Shown: positions 48,512 through 57,214, counted from the first letter of the stretch. The stretch is DNA of 64,000 bases from JACQFK01 sp036383955 (GCA_036383955.1 DASVNH010000173.1:16343-80342); one strand, 5' to 3'. Program-made: numbers and translations. Notes: generated by a model from the sequence alone, not told the origin.

Positions 48512-50236
48512 ATGCTTTGGATGATCGCGTTGGCGCTGGCGCAGGACGTCGACGAGAAAAAGCTCTACCCGCTCGGCCCCGACTCCCAGCGCCAGGAGGG
48601 CGTGCCCAAGGGGACGGTGACCAAGCAGGAGCCCTGGAAGAGCAAGGTCTTCGAGGGGACGTCGCGGGACTGGTGGATCTACGTCCCCGCGCAGTACGAC
48701 AAGGCCCGGCCGCATCCGGTGATGGTGTTCCAGGACGGCGGCGGTTACGTGAACGAGACGGGGACCTACCGCGTGCCGGTGGTCCTCGACAACCTGATCC
48801 ACAAGAAGGAAGTCCCGGCGATGATCGGGATCTTCATCAACCCGGGGCTGTTTCCCCCCAAGAAAGAAGGCGAGAAGCCGCCTTCGAACCGGTCGGCGGA
48901 GTACGACACCCTGAGCGACGCCTACGCGCGGATGCTGGTCGAGGAGATCCTGCCGGAGGTCGCGAAGACCCACAACCTCACCCAGAACCCGGCCGAGCGG
49001 GCCATCGGCGGCGCGAGCTCGGGCGGCATCTGCGCCTGGACCGTCGCGTGGGAGAAGCCCGACGCCTTCCGCAAGGTGCTCTCGCACGTGGGCAGCTTCA
49101 CCAACATCCGCGGCGGCCACGCCTGCGAAGCCCTCATCCGCAAGACGCCGAACAAGCCGATCCGCGTGTTCCTGCAGGACGGCTCGAACGACCTGGACAA
49201 CATCGCCGGCAACTGGCCGCTCGCCAACAGGCAGATGGCTTCGGCGCTCGCGCTGAAGGGCTACGACTACAAGTTCGTCTTCGGCGAGGGCAAGCACTCG
49301 GGCGTCCACGGCGGGGCGATCCTGCCCGACTCCCTCCGCTGGCTCTGGCGGCCCGAGGACGCGCCGAAGGAGCCCGCGCCCCCCAAGACGCCCGAGCCCG
49401 ACGAGAAGAAGCTCTTCACGTTTGGCCCCGACTCCCAGCGCCAGGACGGCGTTCCCCAGGGCAAGGTGACGCGCTTCGAGTGGAAGAGCGAGAAGGTCTA
49501 CCCCGGCACGCTCCGCGAGTGCTGGACCTACGTGCCCGCCCAGTACGACGGCGCGACGCCCGCCGCCCTCATGGTCTTCCAGGACGGCCACGCCTACGTC
49601 GACGAAAAGGGCCAGTTCCGCGTGCCCGTCGTCTTCGACAACCTGATCCAAAAGAAGGAGATGCCGGTCACCATCGGCGTTTTCGTCAATCCCGGCCACA
49701 AGGGCGACGCGATGCCCAAGCCCGGCTGGGGCGACAAGAACAACCGCTCGATCGAGTACGACACCCTGTCGGACGTCTACGCGCGCTTCCTCCTCGAGGA
49801 GCTGCTGCCGGAGGTCGAGAAGACCGTCAAGCTCTCGCCCGATCCGAAGCGCCGCGCGATCTGCGGGATCAGCTCGGGCGGCATCTGCGCGTTCACCGCC
49901 GCCTGGGAGCGCCCCCAGGCGTTCGGCAAGGTGCTCTCGCACGTCGGCAGCTTCACCAACATCCGCTCGCAGCCGGACAAACCCGGCCGCGGCGGGAACG
50001 ACTATCCGGCGCAGATCCGGAGGATCGATCCGAAGCCGATCCGCGTCTTCCTGCAGGACGGCACCCAGGACCTCGACAACAACAACGGCAGCTGGCCGCT
50101 GGCCAACCTGCAGATGGAGAAGGCGCTCGCCTTCAAGAGTTGGGACTACAAAATGGTCTGGGGCGAAGGCAAGCACTCCGGCGCGCACGGCGGCGCGATC
50201 CTGCCCGACTCCCTCCGCTGGCTCTGGCGCGAGTGA
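48512..50236 (+). CDS. Secreted protein with two tandem Fes/CE1-type esterase domains
   Basis: 574 residues from ATG 48512 (Shine-Dalgarno GAGGGA; an in-frame ATG at 48494 is also possible). Uncharged mini signal (MLWMIALALAQ). Two homologous halves of about 270 residues each start with EKKLYPLGPDSQRQEGVP and EKKLFTFGPDSQRQDGVP, share FQDG, EYDTLSDAYARMLVEEILPEV-type blocks and each keep a Ser nucleophile (GGASSGGICA; CGISSGGICA) and a late His (GKHSGVHGG; GKHSGAHGG). The fold is that of enterochelin esterase or feruloyl/acetyl-xylan esterase. Near-identical repeated blocks indicate internal gene duplication. Placement next to cellulase genes favours a plant-polymer esterase; this is an inference. 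Confidence 0.9.
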   Translation: MLWMIALALAQDVDEKKLYPLGPDSQRQEGVPKGTVTKQEPWKSKVFEGTSRDWWIYVPAQYDKARPHPVMVFQDGGGYVNETGTYRVPVVLDNLIHKKEVPAMIGIFINPGLFPPKKEGEKPPSNRSAEYDTLSDAYARMLVEEILPEVAKTHNLTQNPAERAIGGASSGGICAWTVAWEKPDAFRKVLSHVGSFTNIRGGHACEALIRKTPNKPIRVFLQDGSNDLDNIAGNWPLANRQMASALALKGYDYKFVFGEGKHSGVHGGAILPDSLRWLWRPEDAPKEPAPPKTPEPDEKKLFTFGPDSQRQDGVPQGKVTRFEWKSEKVYPGTLRECWTYVPAQYDGATPAALMVFQDGHAYVDEKGQFRVPVVFDNLIQKKEMPVTIGVFVNPGHKGDAMPKPGWGDKNNRSIEYDTLSDVYARFLLEELLPEVEKTVKLSPDPKRRAICGISSGGICAFTAAWERPQAFGKVLSHVGSFTNIRSQPDKPGRGGNDYPAQIRRIDPKPIRVFLQDGTQDLDNNNGSWPLANLQMEKALAFKSWDYKMVWGEGKHSGAHGGAILPDSLRWLWRE

Positions 50237-50240
50237 TAAC

Positions 50241-50302
50241 GTTCCAATCGGGTTCAACCGTTAACACTTCGCGACGTGTTACCGTTTGAACCCGATTGGA
50301 AC
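50241..50302. terminator. Inverted repeat, 17-bp perfect arms, between convergent genes
   Basis: GTTCCAATCGGGTTCAA (50241-50257) and its exact complement (50286-50302), with an inner TAACAC/GTGTTA pairing. It lies between the esterase stop (50236) and the slyX stop (50342). The remaining ~40 bases show nothing further. Confidence 0.8.
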
Positions 50303-50341
50303 ACTAACACTTCATGGCCGAGATCGCCGCGCTTCTGGCCG

Positions 50342-50560
50342 CTACTCTTTGACGTTCGGGAACTGGGAGTGGGGCGGCTTCTCGTGGGGCAGGTCCTCGC
50401 CGGGCCCTTCGCGCGCCTTCTGCCGCAGCGCCTCGCAGAGCGCGGCCACCCGCTCCAGCTGCTTCTGCTGCTCCAGGATCGCCGCGCGCAGCTTGATGAT
50501 CTCGCGCTCCTGGAAGGCCAGGGAGGTCTCGAGCTCGGCGATGCGGTCCGCGTCCGTCAT
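50342..50560 (-). CDS. slyX: SlyX family protein
   Basis: 72 residues, the normal SlyX length. ADRIAELETSLAFQEREIIKLRAAILEQQKQLERVAAL is the characteristic SlyX coiled coil (family pattern LE.RLAFQE..IEELN), and the tail has the typical PPH (KPPHSQFPN). The family forms short coiled coils and has no firm function. It overlaps the TPR lipoprotein gene by four bases (ATGA) and ends near a long hairpin. Confidence 0.88.
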   Translation of the reverse strand: MTDADRIAELETSLAFQEREIIKLRAAILEQQKQLERVAALCEALRQKAREGPGEDLPHEKPPHSQFPNVKE

Positions 50561-52158
50561 GGCAGGCACAGGCAGGACGAGGTGAGGGGGGCGTCCGCCC
50601 GCGACCAGGCGGCGGCGAAGCGCCGTTCGGCTTCCGCGGCCGGCTTCCCCTGGGCCTTCAGGCACTTCGCGAGGCCGAAGAGCGACCAGCCGTTCTCCGG
50701 CCAGCGCCTCAGGTCCTCGAGGTAGACGCCCTCCGCCTCGGCGGCCAGGCCCGCCTTGAGCAGGGCCGCGCCCAGCGAATGGCGCACCGGCTGGATCCAG
50801 TCCGGCGGCTCGTCGTAGCGCAGGCCGTCCTCCCGCTTCACGCCTTCGCGCAGGGCGGCGAGCGCCCCGTCCATGTGGCCCTCGCGGAGCTGGATCTCGC
50901 CTTCGAGCTGGGCCTCCGCCACCGCCAGGAGATCCGCGGCCGCGTTGTTGCCGAACGCGGCGTCCTTGGGGACTTTCGCCCGCGCCTCCAGGAACGCCTT
51001 CTGCTCCGCGCGCGCCTCCGCCGGCCGGTTCAGCGCCGCCAGGGACGTCGCCCGCGCGAAGCGCCGCAGCGCCCGCGCGATCGGGAAGCTCTCCGCCGGC
51101 TCGGGCTCCTTCAGCGTCGCCTCCCAGCGCCCGAAGCGGGTCAGGACGTGGTAGGGCGCCGCGAGAAAGCCGTCGACGATGCCCGCGTTCTCCTTCAGCC
51201 AGGCCTCCGGCATCTTCGCGACCATCTCGCGCAGCGCCGCCGCCGCCTGCCGCTCCTGCCCCGTCATCATCGCCGCGAACGCCCGCATGTGCCGGTTGTG
51301 CGCCATGTACACCCGGTAGAAGTTCGGCGCCTTCGCCCGCGCCGCGTACCCGTCGTCCGCCGCGATCGCCTTCCTGTTCGCCTGGATCGCCGCCTCCCAG
51401 CGGCCCCGGCGGACGTCGATGTGCGACGGCATGTGCGTCAGATGCCCCAGCCCCGGCGCGAGCTCGCGCAGGCCGTCGGCCGCCCGGTCCGCCCGGCCCG
51501 GCTCGGGCGACGCCTCCACCGCGTGGATGTAAAGGTGCAGGGCCAGCGGATGGCGGGGGTCGACGTCCATCGCCGCCTCCAGCGTCCGCAGGATCTCGTC
51601 CGTGCCCGGCTGGGGCTTGCCGTCCGACGTCCACAAGTCCCACGGCCGCAGGTCCATCAGCGCCTCGGCGAAGAGGGCGCCGATGTCCGCGTCCTTCGGG
51701 TGCTTCTTCCAGACCTCGCGCATCGCGTCGGCGTAGGCCTTGTCGAGCCCGCTCCGGTCGGCCGGCTGCGGATCGGCGTAGCGGCGGCCGAGGGCGTCGA
51801 TGAGGGCCTTCTCGACGTCCGACGCCCGGCCCGCGCGCGCCCGGCCCAGCGCGGCCCAGGCGGCCTTGGCGTGGGCTTCGTCGACGAACGGCCAGTTGAT
51901 GTGCGGGCCGTTCGCGAGCGCGACGCCCCAGTGCGCCATCGCGCAGGACGGATCGGCGGCCGCGGCGCGCTCGAACGAGCGAATGGCCTCGTCGTGGTTG
52001 AACGCGTAGAGGAAGGCGAGGCCCTGGTCGAACCAGGCCCGCGCCTCGGGCGACGACGTGGTGACCGGCCGCGCGTGCGGGCCGAGGCCGTCGAAGCGCC
52101 CCTCGGGCGCGCCCGCGCAGGCCGCGAGCAGGAAGAGCGCGACGGGGGCGTATTTCAC
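50557..52158 (-). CDS. TPR-repeat lipoprotein
   Basis: 533 residues. Lipoprotein signal (LFLLAACAG, Cys14). The first TPR region (SSPEARAWFDQGLAFLYAFNHDEAIRSFERAAAADPSCAMAHWGVALANGP) is typical of a secreted TPR family found in planctomycetes and acidobacteria. It is followed by LYIHAVEASPEPGRADRAADGLRELAPGLGHLTHMPSHI, which has His residues and is strongly conserved in that family, and more TPRs toward the C-terminus. Function unknown. Its start is eleven bases after the hisC stop, and its stop overlaps slyX, so hisC, this gene and slyX form one operon. Confidence 0.88.
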   Translation of the reverse strand: MKYAPVALFLLAACAGAPEGRFDGLGPHARPVTTSSPEARAWFDQGLAFLYAFNHDEAIRSFERAAAADPSCAMAHWGVALANGPHINWPFVDEAHAKAAWAALGRARAGRASDVEKALIDALGRRYADPQPADRSGLDKAYADAMREVWKKHPKDADIGALFAEALMDLRPWDLWTSDGKPQPGTDEILRTLEAAMDVDPRHPLALHLYIHAVEASPEPGRADRAADGLRELAPGLGHLTHMPSHIDVRRGRWEAAIQANRKAIAADDGYAARAKAPNFYRVYMAHNRHMRAFAAMMTGQERQAAAALREMVAKMPEAWLKENAGIVDGFLAAPYHVLTRFGRWEATLKEPEPAESFPIARALRRFARATSLAALNRPAEARAEQKAFLEARAKVPKDAAFGNNAAADLLAVAEAQLEGEIQLREGHMDGALAALREGVKREDGLRYDEPPDWIQPVRHSLGAALLKAGLAAEAEGVYLEDLRRWPENGWSLFGLAKCLKAQGKPAAEAERRFAAAWSRADAPLTSSCLCLP

Positions 52159-52168
52159 GACGGGTCCC

Positions 52169-53266
52169 TCAATCGTCCAGGATCGCGTGGACGGCCTTGA
52201 GCAGGGCGCCGGCTTCGGCGTCGGTGCCGACCGTGATCCGGAGGTAGTCGCGGATCTCGGGGGTGTCGAACCAGCGCACGAGGATCTTGCGCAGGCGGAG
52301 CTGCCCGAGCCATTCCATCGCCGGCCGGCCGGGCGGCCGGACGAGGAGGAAGTTCGTCGCGCTCGGCAGGACGTCGAAGCCCCGCGCGGCGAGCGCGCGG
52401 CCGAGCCGTTCGCGGGTGGCGACGACGCGGGCGAGGTTCTTCCGGTAGTAGGGCAGGTCGTCGAGCGTGGCCAGCGCGGCGACCTGGCCGAGGCCGTTCA
52501 CGTTGTAGCTGTCGCGGATCTTGTGGAGGGCGCCGATCAGGTCGGGGTGGCCCACCGCGTAGCCGACCCGCTGGAAGCAGAGCGCGTAGGACTTCGAGAA
52601 GGTCCGCATCACCAGCGTGTTCGCCCGCTTGAAGGCGAGGGCCATCGCGTGCTCGGGGCCGAAGTCGACGTAGGCCTCGTCGAGGACCACCACGCCCTTG
52701 AGCGCGGCGCAGAGGGCGTCGAGCTCCCCCACGCCGTACCCGCGGCCGCTCGGGGCGTTGGGCGTCGTGATGAACGTCAGCGCGGCGTCGAAGCGCCAGG
52801 TCTTCGTCGCCTTCAGGGTCTTGAGGGACGGGAAGGAGAAGTCCTTCTCCAGGGGCGCGTGGCCCTCCGTCGCGCCGTGCGCGCGCGCGAGGACCGGATA
52901 CAGCGAGTAGCTGGGGGAGAACCACTGGACGGTCGACTTCCCGATCCGCCGCGTCGGGCAGGGCTCGACGAACGCGCGCGTCGCCAGGGCGAGCAGGTCG
53001 TCGGAGCCGTTCCCGACGACGATGTTCTCGACGTCGCAGCCGTGCAGGCGGGCGATCCGCTCGCGGAGGGCGTCGGCGGCCGGCGGCGGATAGAGGCGGA
53101 GGCGGGCGTCGACGGCCGCCTTCACCGCGCGCAGCACGCGCGGGGAGGGCGGGTAGGGGTTCTCGTTGGTGTTGAGCTTGACCAGGCCGGGGATCTTCGG
53201 CTGTTCGCCGGGCGCGTAGGCGCGGAGGCTGCGGACGAGAGGGCGGATGAACGAGCGGGTGTCCAT
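52169..53266 (-). CDS. hisC: Histidinol-phosphate aminotransferase family enzyme
   Basis: 365 residues. Fold-type I PLP aminotransferase of the HisC subgroup: KLNTNENPYPPSP near the N-terminus, NIVVGNGSDDLL, the PLP-contacting TTPNAPSGRG and VVLDEAYVDFG, the Schiff-base Lys in TFSKSYAL and late LRITVGT. It would convert imidazole-acetol phosphate to histidinol phosphate, or act on aromatic amino acids; no other his genes are nearby, so the exact substrate is open. Start chosen at ATG 53266, where homology begins; upstream frame is open but spurious. Confidence 0.93.
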   Translation of the reverse strand: MDTRSFIRPLVRSLRAYAPGEQPKIPGLVKLNTNENPYPPSPRVLRAVKAAVDARLRLYPPPAADALRERIARLHGCDVENIVVGNGSDDLLALATRAFVEPCPTRRIGKSTVQWFSPSYSLYPVLARAHGATEGHAPLEKDFSFPSLKTLKATKTWRFDAALTFITTPNAPSGRGYGVGELDALCAALKGVVVLDEAYVDFGPEHAMALAFKRANTLVMRTFSKSYALCFQRVGYAVGHPDLIGALHKIRDSYNVNGLGQVAALATLDDLPYYRKNLARVVATRERLGRALAARGFDVLPSATNFLLVRPPGRPAMEWLGQLRLRKILVRWFDTPEIRDYLRITVGTDAEAGALLKAVHAILDD

Positions 53267-53411
53267 GGGGCAAACATGATGCCAGATGGGGCGGGAATCG
53301 GGAAGCCGGAATCTGATCCCCCGCGAGCCGATTCGTGACGGCGCGGAACATTCCGGACCGGGGCGCGAAACGCCTCGCGCCGGCCTCCGGCGGCGGCCGG
53401 GGGGCGGGGGA

Positions 53412-53427
53412 TGGCACGGGGCTTGCT
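53412..53427 (+). promoter_or_regulatory. Sigma-54 promoter (-24/-12)
   Basis: TGGCACG-GGGC-TTGCT matches the sigma-54 consensus exactly (TGGCACG, four bases, TTGC with A/T). It is about 87 bases upstream of the PRC-barrel gene, in a 247-base region with no other feature. Activator-binding sites should lie upstream, but I cannot identify one. Confidence 0.85.
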
Positions 53428-53513
53428 GCGGAAGGAATACACGGCTCGGTGTGTCCGCGCGAGAGAGGGGACGGTTTAGGCAGAGTCGTCCGAGCCGGAA
53501 GACGGAGGACTTC

Positions 53514-55004
53514 ATGAAGGCCATCGGAAAACTGACGCTCGCGGTCGCGGTACTCGCGGTCGCGGCGGTCCCCGTGACGGGACAGGACAAGGACAAGAGG
53601 CTCGAGGTCGTCCGGCTCGGCGACCTGGCGGGCAAGGCCATCCACTACAAGGACCTGAAGGCCGAGATCGGAACCGTGAAGGACGTCGTGGTCGACCTCC
53701 AGCGCGGCCGCGCCGTGTTCGCGGCGGTGGCCCGGAAGGAAGACCCGGACCGGATCGTCGCGGTGCCGCTGGGCAAGTTCCGCGTGGCGCGGAGCGCCGA
53801 CGGCAAGAAGCTCGACGCGCTGCGGATCGAGGACGACAAGCTCCTCGCCGAGGCCCCGAGCGCGACCAAGGACGAATGGGACAAGGACAATCGGGCGGTG
53901 ATGGCCCGGCTGGCCTCGAAGGAAGGGGCCGAATCGCTGGTCCGGGCGAGCAAGGTGAAAAAGGCGTCGGTCGTCGACCCCGCCGGCGAGCGGATCGGCG
54001 AGATCGACGAGGTCATGGTGAACCTGGAGAACTCCCGCCTGCTGGCCCTGGTGGGCGTGGGCGGGGTGCTCGGCGTGGGCGAACGGCGCCACGTCGTGCC
54101 CTGGGAGATCCTCCGGATCCGCGAGGCGAAGAAGGACGGCGTCGCGTCCTTCACGCTGAACGTGCCGAGGGACCGGCTCGAGAAGGGCCCCATCCTCGGG
54201 ACGGACGAGGAGAACCGCCTGGCCGATCCCACGTGGGTCGCCGGCCTGTACGAGCATTACCAGTACGGCCCGCTCGGCGGCGAGCGGGAGGCGTTCCGCT
54301 GCGCGAGGGCCGACGCGTTCATCGGGGCCGAGGTCGCGTCCGCGGCCAAGCCCGACGACGAGTTCGGCTCCATCGAGGCCCTGGCGATCGTGCCCCACAC
54401 GGGCCAGATCGCGTACGTCGCGTTCGACGTCGGCGGCAAGCTCTACGCGGTGCCGCTCGGGGCCTTCAAGGTCACCCTGGAGAAGAACGACGTCAAGAAG
54501 GTCCTCATCGACGCCGACAAGACCGCCTTCAAGGGGATGCGGGCGTTCGACAAGGACCGCTGGCCGGATCACGCGGATCCGTCGTGGAAGACCGGCGACC
54601 GCGAGGAGTCCGGAGAGGCCGCGTCGCCGATGGTGCTGCGGTCGGCCGACGTCCTGGACGCCGGCGTGAAGGACTCCCGGCGGGTCACGTTCGGCGAGAT
54701 CGAGGACTTCGTCCTGGATCTCGACCACGCCAAGGTCCTGTACGTGTGCGTCGGCTCGGGCGGCTTCCTGGGCATCGGCGAAACCTTGTACGCCATCCCC
54801 TGGAAGGCCATGAAGTGGGCCGGCGACAAGGACAAGTTCTTCACCGTCAACACGGACCGGAAGACCCTCGAGCGTTCGGTGGAGTTCGACGAGAAGCGCC
54901 TCAACGATCCGAACTACATCCGCTCGATCTACGCCGTGTACGGCCTGGAGTTCGACCCGAAGAAGATGACCGACAAAAAGGCGGAACCCAAGACCCAGCC
55001 CTGA
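53514..55004 (+). CDS. Secreted protein with four PRC-barrel-like domains
   Basis: 496 residues. Signal peptide MKAIGKLTLAVAVLAVAAVPVTGQ; Shine-Dalgarno GGAGG seven bases before ATG. Four PRC-barrel-type repeats are visible: about 38-100 (IGTVKDVVVDLQRGRAVFAAV), 147-205 (RIGEIDEVMVNLENSRLLALVGVGG and WEIL), 270-320 (FGSIEALAIVPHTGQIAYVAFDVGG) and 380-440 (FGEIEDFVLDLDHAKVLYVCVGSGG, PWKAM). PRC barrels are small beta-domains found in stress and photosynthetic proteins. The sigma-54 promoter at 53412 indicates activator-dependent, stress- or nutrient-linked expression. A clear Rho-independent terminator follows. Confidence 0.9.
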   Translation: MKAIGKLTLAVAVLAVAAVPVTGQDKDKRLEVVRLGDLAGKAIHYKDLKAEIGTVKDVVVDLQRGRAVFAAVARKEDPDRIVAVPLGKFRVARSADGKKLDALRIEDDKLLAEAPSATKDEWDKDNRAVMARLASKEGAESLVRASKVKKASVVDPAGERIGEIDEVMVNLENSRLLALVGVGGVLGVGERRHVVPWEILRIREAKKDGVASFTLNVPRDRLEKGPILGTDEENRLADPTWVAGLYEHYQYGPLGGEREAFRCARADAFIGAEVASAAKPDDEFGSIEALAIVPHTGQIAYVAFDVGGKLYAVPLGAFKVTLEKNDVKKVLIDADKTAFKGMRAFDKDRWPDHADPSWKTGDREESGEAASPMVLRSADVLDAGVKDSRRVTFGEIEDFVLDLDHAKVLYVCVGSGGFLGIGETLYAIPWKAMKWAGDKDKFFTVNTDRKTLERSVEFDEKRLNDPNYIRSIYAVYGLEFDPKKMTDKKAEPKTQP

Positions 55005-55020
55005 CGCGGGACATCCCGGA

Positions 55021-55057
55021 GGGGGTCCGGACCGCGGGTCCGGGCCCCCTCTTGTTT
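55021..55057 (+). terminator. Rho-independent terminator of the PRC-barrel gene
   Basis: A GC stem of about 13 bp (GGGGGTCCGGACC pairing with GGTCCGGGCCCCC, one G-T pair) with a 3-base loop is followed by TCTTGTTTTT. Confidence 0.88.
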
Positions 55058-55058
55058 T

Positions 55059-55406
55059 TCAGCGGGGCAGGGCCGGGGCTTCGCCGCGGAAGGCGAAGTA
55101 GACGGCGCCGAGGATGAAGAGGAAGGACACCAGGTAGTTCCACTTCGGCGGCTCCTTGAGCACCGTCATCGCGAAGATCGCGAAGACCGCCAGCGTCACG
55201 ATCTCCTGGATGATCTTCAGCTGGAAGGCGGAGAACGTCCCGTGCCCCCAGCGGTTGGCCGGCACCTGCAGGCAGTACTCCGGCAGCGCGATGAGCCAGC
55301 TCGCCGCGATGGCGAGCCAGAGCGACGTCCCCTTGAATTTCAGGTGGCCGTACCACGCGACGGTCATGAAGACGTTGCTGAGGATCAGCAGGACCACGGT
55401 GCGCAT
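55059..55406 (-). CDS. DUF486/DMT-family small membrane protein
   Basis: 115 residues with four membrane helices: VVLLILSNVFMTVAWYGHL, LWLAIAASWLIALPEYCLQ, IIQEIVTLAVFAIFAMTVL and LVSFLFILGAVYFAF. The sequence pattern (SNVFMTVAWYGHLKF, IALPEYCLQVPANRWGHGTFSAFQLKIIQEIVTL) is the hallmark of DUF486, a conserved small drug/metabolite-transporter-like family of unknown substrate. Shine-Dalgarno GGAGGGAGCTTCCG before ATG. It is divergent from the lipoprotein gene at 55452 with 45 bases between. Confidence 0.92.
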   Translation of the reverse strand: MRTVVLLILSNVFMTVAWYGHLKFKGTSLWLAIAASWLIALPEYCLQVPANRWGHGTFSAFQLKIIQEIVTLAVFAIFAMTVLKEPPKWNYLVSFLFILGAVYFAFRGEAPALPR

Positions 55407-55451
55407 CGGAAGCTCCCTCCAGGAAATCGGGCGGGATTGTAGCATGGGGGC

Positions 55452-56072
55452 GTGAGGACCCTCGCCCTCGCGCTCGTCGCGATCGCCGGCTGCCGGGCGG
55501 CGGCCGAGCCCGCCCCCGAGCGCGTCCGCTACGTCCGTCCCGACGGCGCCCTCGAATGCGTCTTCGAGCTGCGCGACGGGTCCGTCTTCAGCGTCACGGG
55601 GCCCCTCGCCGTCGAGGCCCACTACGGCTCGGACGGGTCGCTGTGGGAGGCCCGCGCGGCGCTCAAGTCGGGCGGGACCGCGCGCGTGGAGGTGTTCGGG
55701 GGACGCGCCGCCGTCGAGCGGCCGGGGCGCCCGACGGAGACGTTCGACGTCCCGAAGCACGTCATCGTCACCTCGGCACCCGACTGGACCGACGCCTTTC
55801 TCGTCTGCCGGCGCTGGACGCGCGGAGGTCCCGCCCGGCAGGAGTTTCCGGGTCTCTGGATTCATCCGGTCCAGCCGCCCCAGCGGCTCACGTTCACGGC
55901 GGAAAGCCAGGGCGTCGAGGGCGATCTGGAACGGCTGCTGATCCGCCTGCGGGGCGGAAGCGCCTACGTCGCGTGGACGGACCGCGCCGGCCGGATGATC
56001 AAGCTCGCCGCGAAGCAAGGAACCGCGGCGCTGTCGCTGGAGGGCGTCGACACTTCGGCGCTGAAGCCCTAA
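55452..56072 (+). CDS. Predicted lipoprotein of unknown function
   Basis: 206 residues from a GTG start. The signal ends LVAIAGC (Cys14). The mature part is beta-rich (RVRYVRPDGALECVFELRDGSVFSVTGPLAVEAHYGSDGSLWEARAALKSGG, RLTFTAESQGVEGDLERLLIRLRGG). No family is recognised. It converges on the 56069-57214 gene and the two stop codons overlap in the same bases (56069-56072). A TAGCAT box lies six bases before GTG, hinting at a near-leaderless mRNA. Confidence 0.75.
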   Translation: MRTLALALVAIAGCRAAAEPAPERVRYVRPDGALECVFELRDGSVFSVTGPLAVEAHYGSDGSLWEARAALKSGGTARVEVFGGRAAVERPGRPTETFDVPKHVIVTSAPDWTDAFLVCRRWTRGGPARQEFPGLWIHPVQPPQRLTFTAESQGVEGDLERLLIRLRGGSAYVAWTDRAGRMIKLAAKQGTAALSLEGVDTSALKP

Positions 56073-57214
56073 CGCAGCAGGTGGGGCTTCCAGATGGCGG
56101 GGCCGAGCTCGGCTTCCATCTTCTCGAAGATCTCGCGGTCGGTCAGGCCCTTCTCGATGAGCGGGCCGACGAAGCCGCGCACCCGCTTGGGCATGCCGCA
56201 GGTCATCCCGTTGCACGCGGCCAGCGTGTAGAACATCCCCGTGCAGACGTCCCCGGCGATCGAGCAGGAGCAGTAGGTGCTGGCGAGCATCCATTCCGCC
56301 CGCGCGGCCGGCTCCCGGGGGCGCTCCGCGTCGGGCGGAAGCCTGGACGCGCCGGGCTCTCCCGCCGGCGGGGAGACGCCGACGCGACGGCCCGGGAGGA
56401 CGTCCGCCAGATCGCGGCCGTTGGAGACGAGGGTGAGGCGGGTGCGCTCGTACCAGGGGCGGATCTCCTGCACGAGGACGGGCACCGGCCTGCCCTGAGC
56501 GGCGTCGAAGGGCTTGTCCAGGTGGAGCGTCGCGCGGTCGCCCGGCTTGAACGCGCGGCCCCGGCGGATCGCCTCGTGGTCGAGCGCGACCTCGATCTCC
56601 CCTGAAAGGAGATGGAGCGCGGTCACGGTCCCGGGCAGCCCGGTCTTCGCGCGGCGTTCGTCGAGCCGGGCCTTCTGAGCTTCTTTGAGGGCGGCGAGCG
56701 CGGCGGCGTCCGCGAGCCGGACGAGGTCGCCGCCGGCCGTCTGGACGTAGACCGCGGAGGCCGCCGCCGGCAGCTCCATCGCCGGGGGCACGCGGACCGT
56801 CCGGACCTGCTCCGTCTTGCCGTCGAGCTTCCGGCGGAGCTCGATCGTCCGGCGGCCGGGGTCGACGGCCGTCAGCGCCCAGGGGACCTGGTGGATGTCC
56901 TGCTCGGAGATCTCGTCGGCGACCATGAAGACCGCGCGGGGCTTGTTCTCCGCGTCGACGCGCGCCCAGACCCAGACGCGCTCGCCGGGGACGAGGTCCT
57001 CGACGGCGCCCCAATAGCCCTTCACGCGGATCTCGGCTTCGGGGTCGAGGGGCCAGGCGCGGTCCTCCGCCTCGCCCTCGACGCGCAGCGCGATCCGGCC
57101 GGCCTCGACGCCCCGGAACGCCGCGTGGGGCTTGAGGGCGCGCCGCAGGAGGGTGGCGCGCTCGGTCTGGATGTCGCCCTGCAGGGAGAGAAGAAGCAGG
57201 GCCGCGAGCGTCAT
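56069..57214 (-). CDS. Secreted beta-rich protein with a Cys-rich CcmH-like C-terminal domain
   Basis: 381 residues, uncharged mini signal peptide (MTLAALLLLSLQ). Residues 20-300 are beta-rich with OB- or barrel-like repeats (ERVWVWARVDAENKPRAVFMVADEI, SGEIEVALDHEAIRRGRAFKPGDRATLHLDKPF, VGVSPPAGEPGAS). The last ~70 residues hold seven Cys (STYCSCSIAGDVCTGMFYTLAACNGMTCGMP) followed by GLTDREIFEKMEAELGPAIW, resembling the CcmH/NrfF pattern of a Cys pair followed by a helix with a DxEI motif. A redox or metal role is possible. A dispersed repeat (56488-56516) is inserted in frame and encodes FDAAQGRP. It follows the toroid gene by 34 bases. Confidence 0.82.
   Translation of the reverse strand: MTLAALLLLSLQGDIQTERATLLRRALKPHAAFRGVEAGRIALRVEGEAEDRAWPLDPEAEIRVKGYWGAVEDLVPGERVWVWARVDAENKPRAVFMVADEISEQDIHQVPWALTAVDPGRRTIELRRKLDGKTEQVRTVRVPPAMELPAAASAVYVQTAGGDLVRLADAAALAALKEAQKARLDERRAKTGLPGTVTALHLLSGEIEVALDHEAIRRGRAFKPGDRATLHLDKPFDAAQGRPVPVLVQEIRPWYERTRLTLVSNGRDLADVLPGRRVGVSPPAGEPGASRLPPDAERPREPAARAEWMLASTYCSCSIAGDVCTGMFYTLAACNGMTCGMPKRVRGFVGPLIEKGLTDREIFEKMEAELGPAIWKPHLLR
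56488..56516 (-). repeat. Dispersed repeat inside a coding region (FDAAQGRP-type)
   Basis: The minus strand reads CAAGCCCTTCGACGCCGCT followed by CAGGGCAGGC, coding for KPFDAAQGRP in the middle of the 56069-57214 gene. A related copy on the plus strand is at 62726-62754. I recall close relatives of this element as interspersed palindromic motifs in many environmental genomes. Confidence 0.6.
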
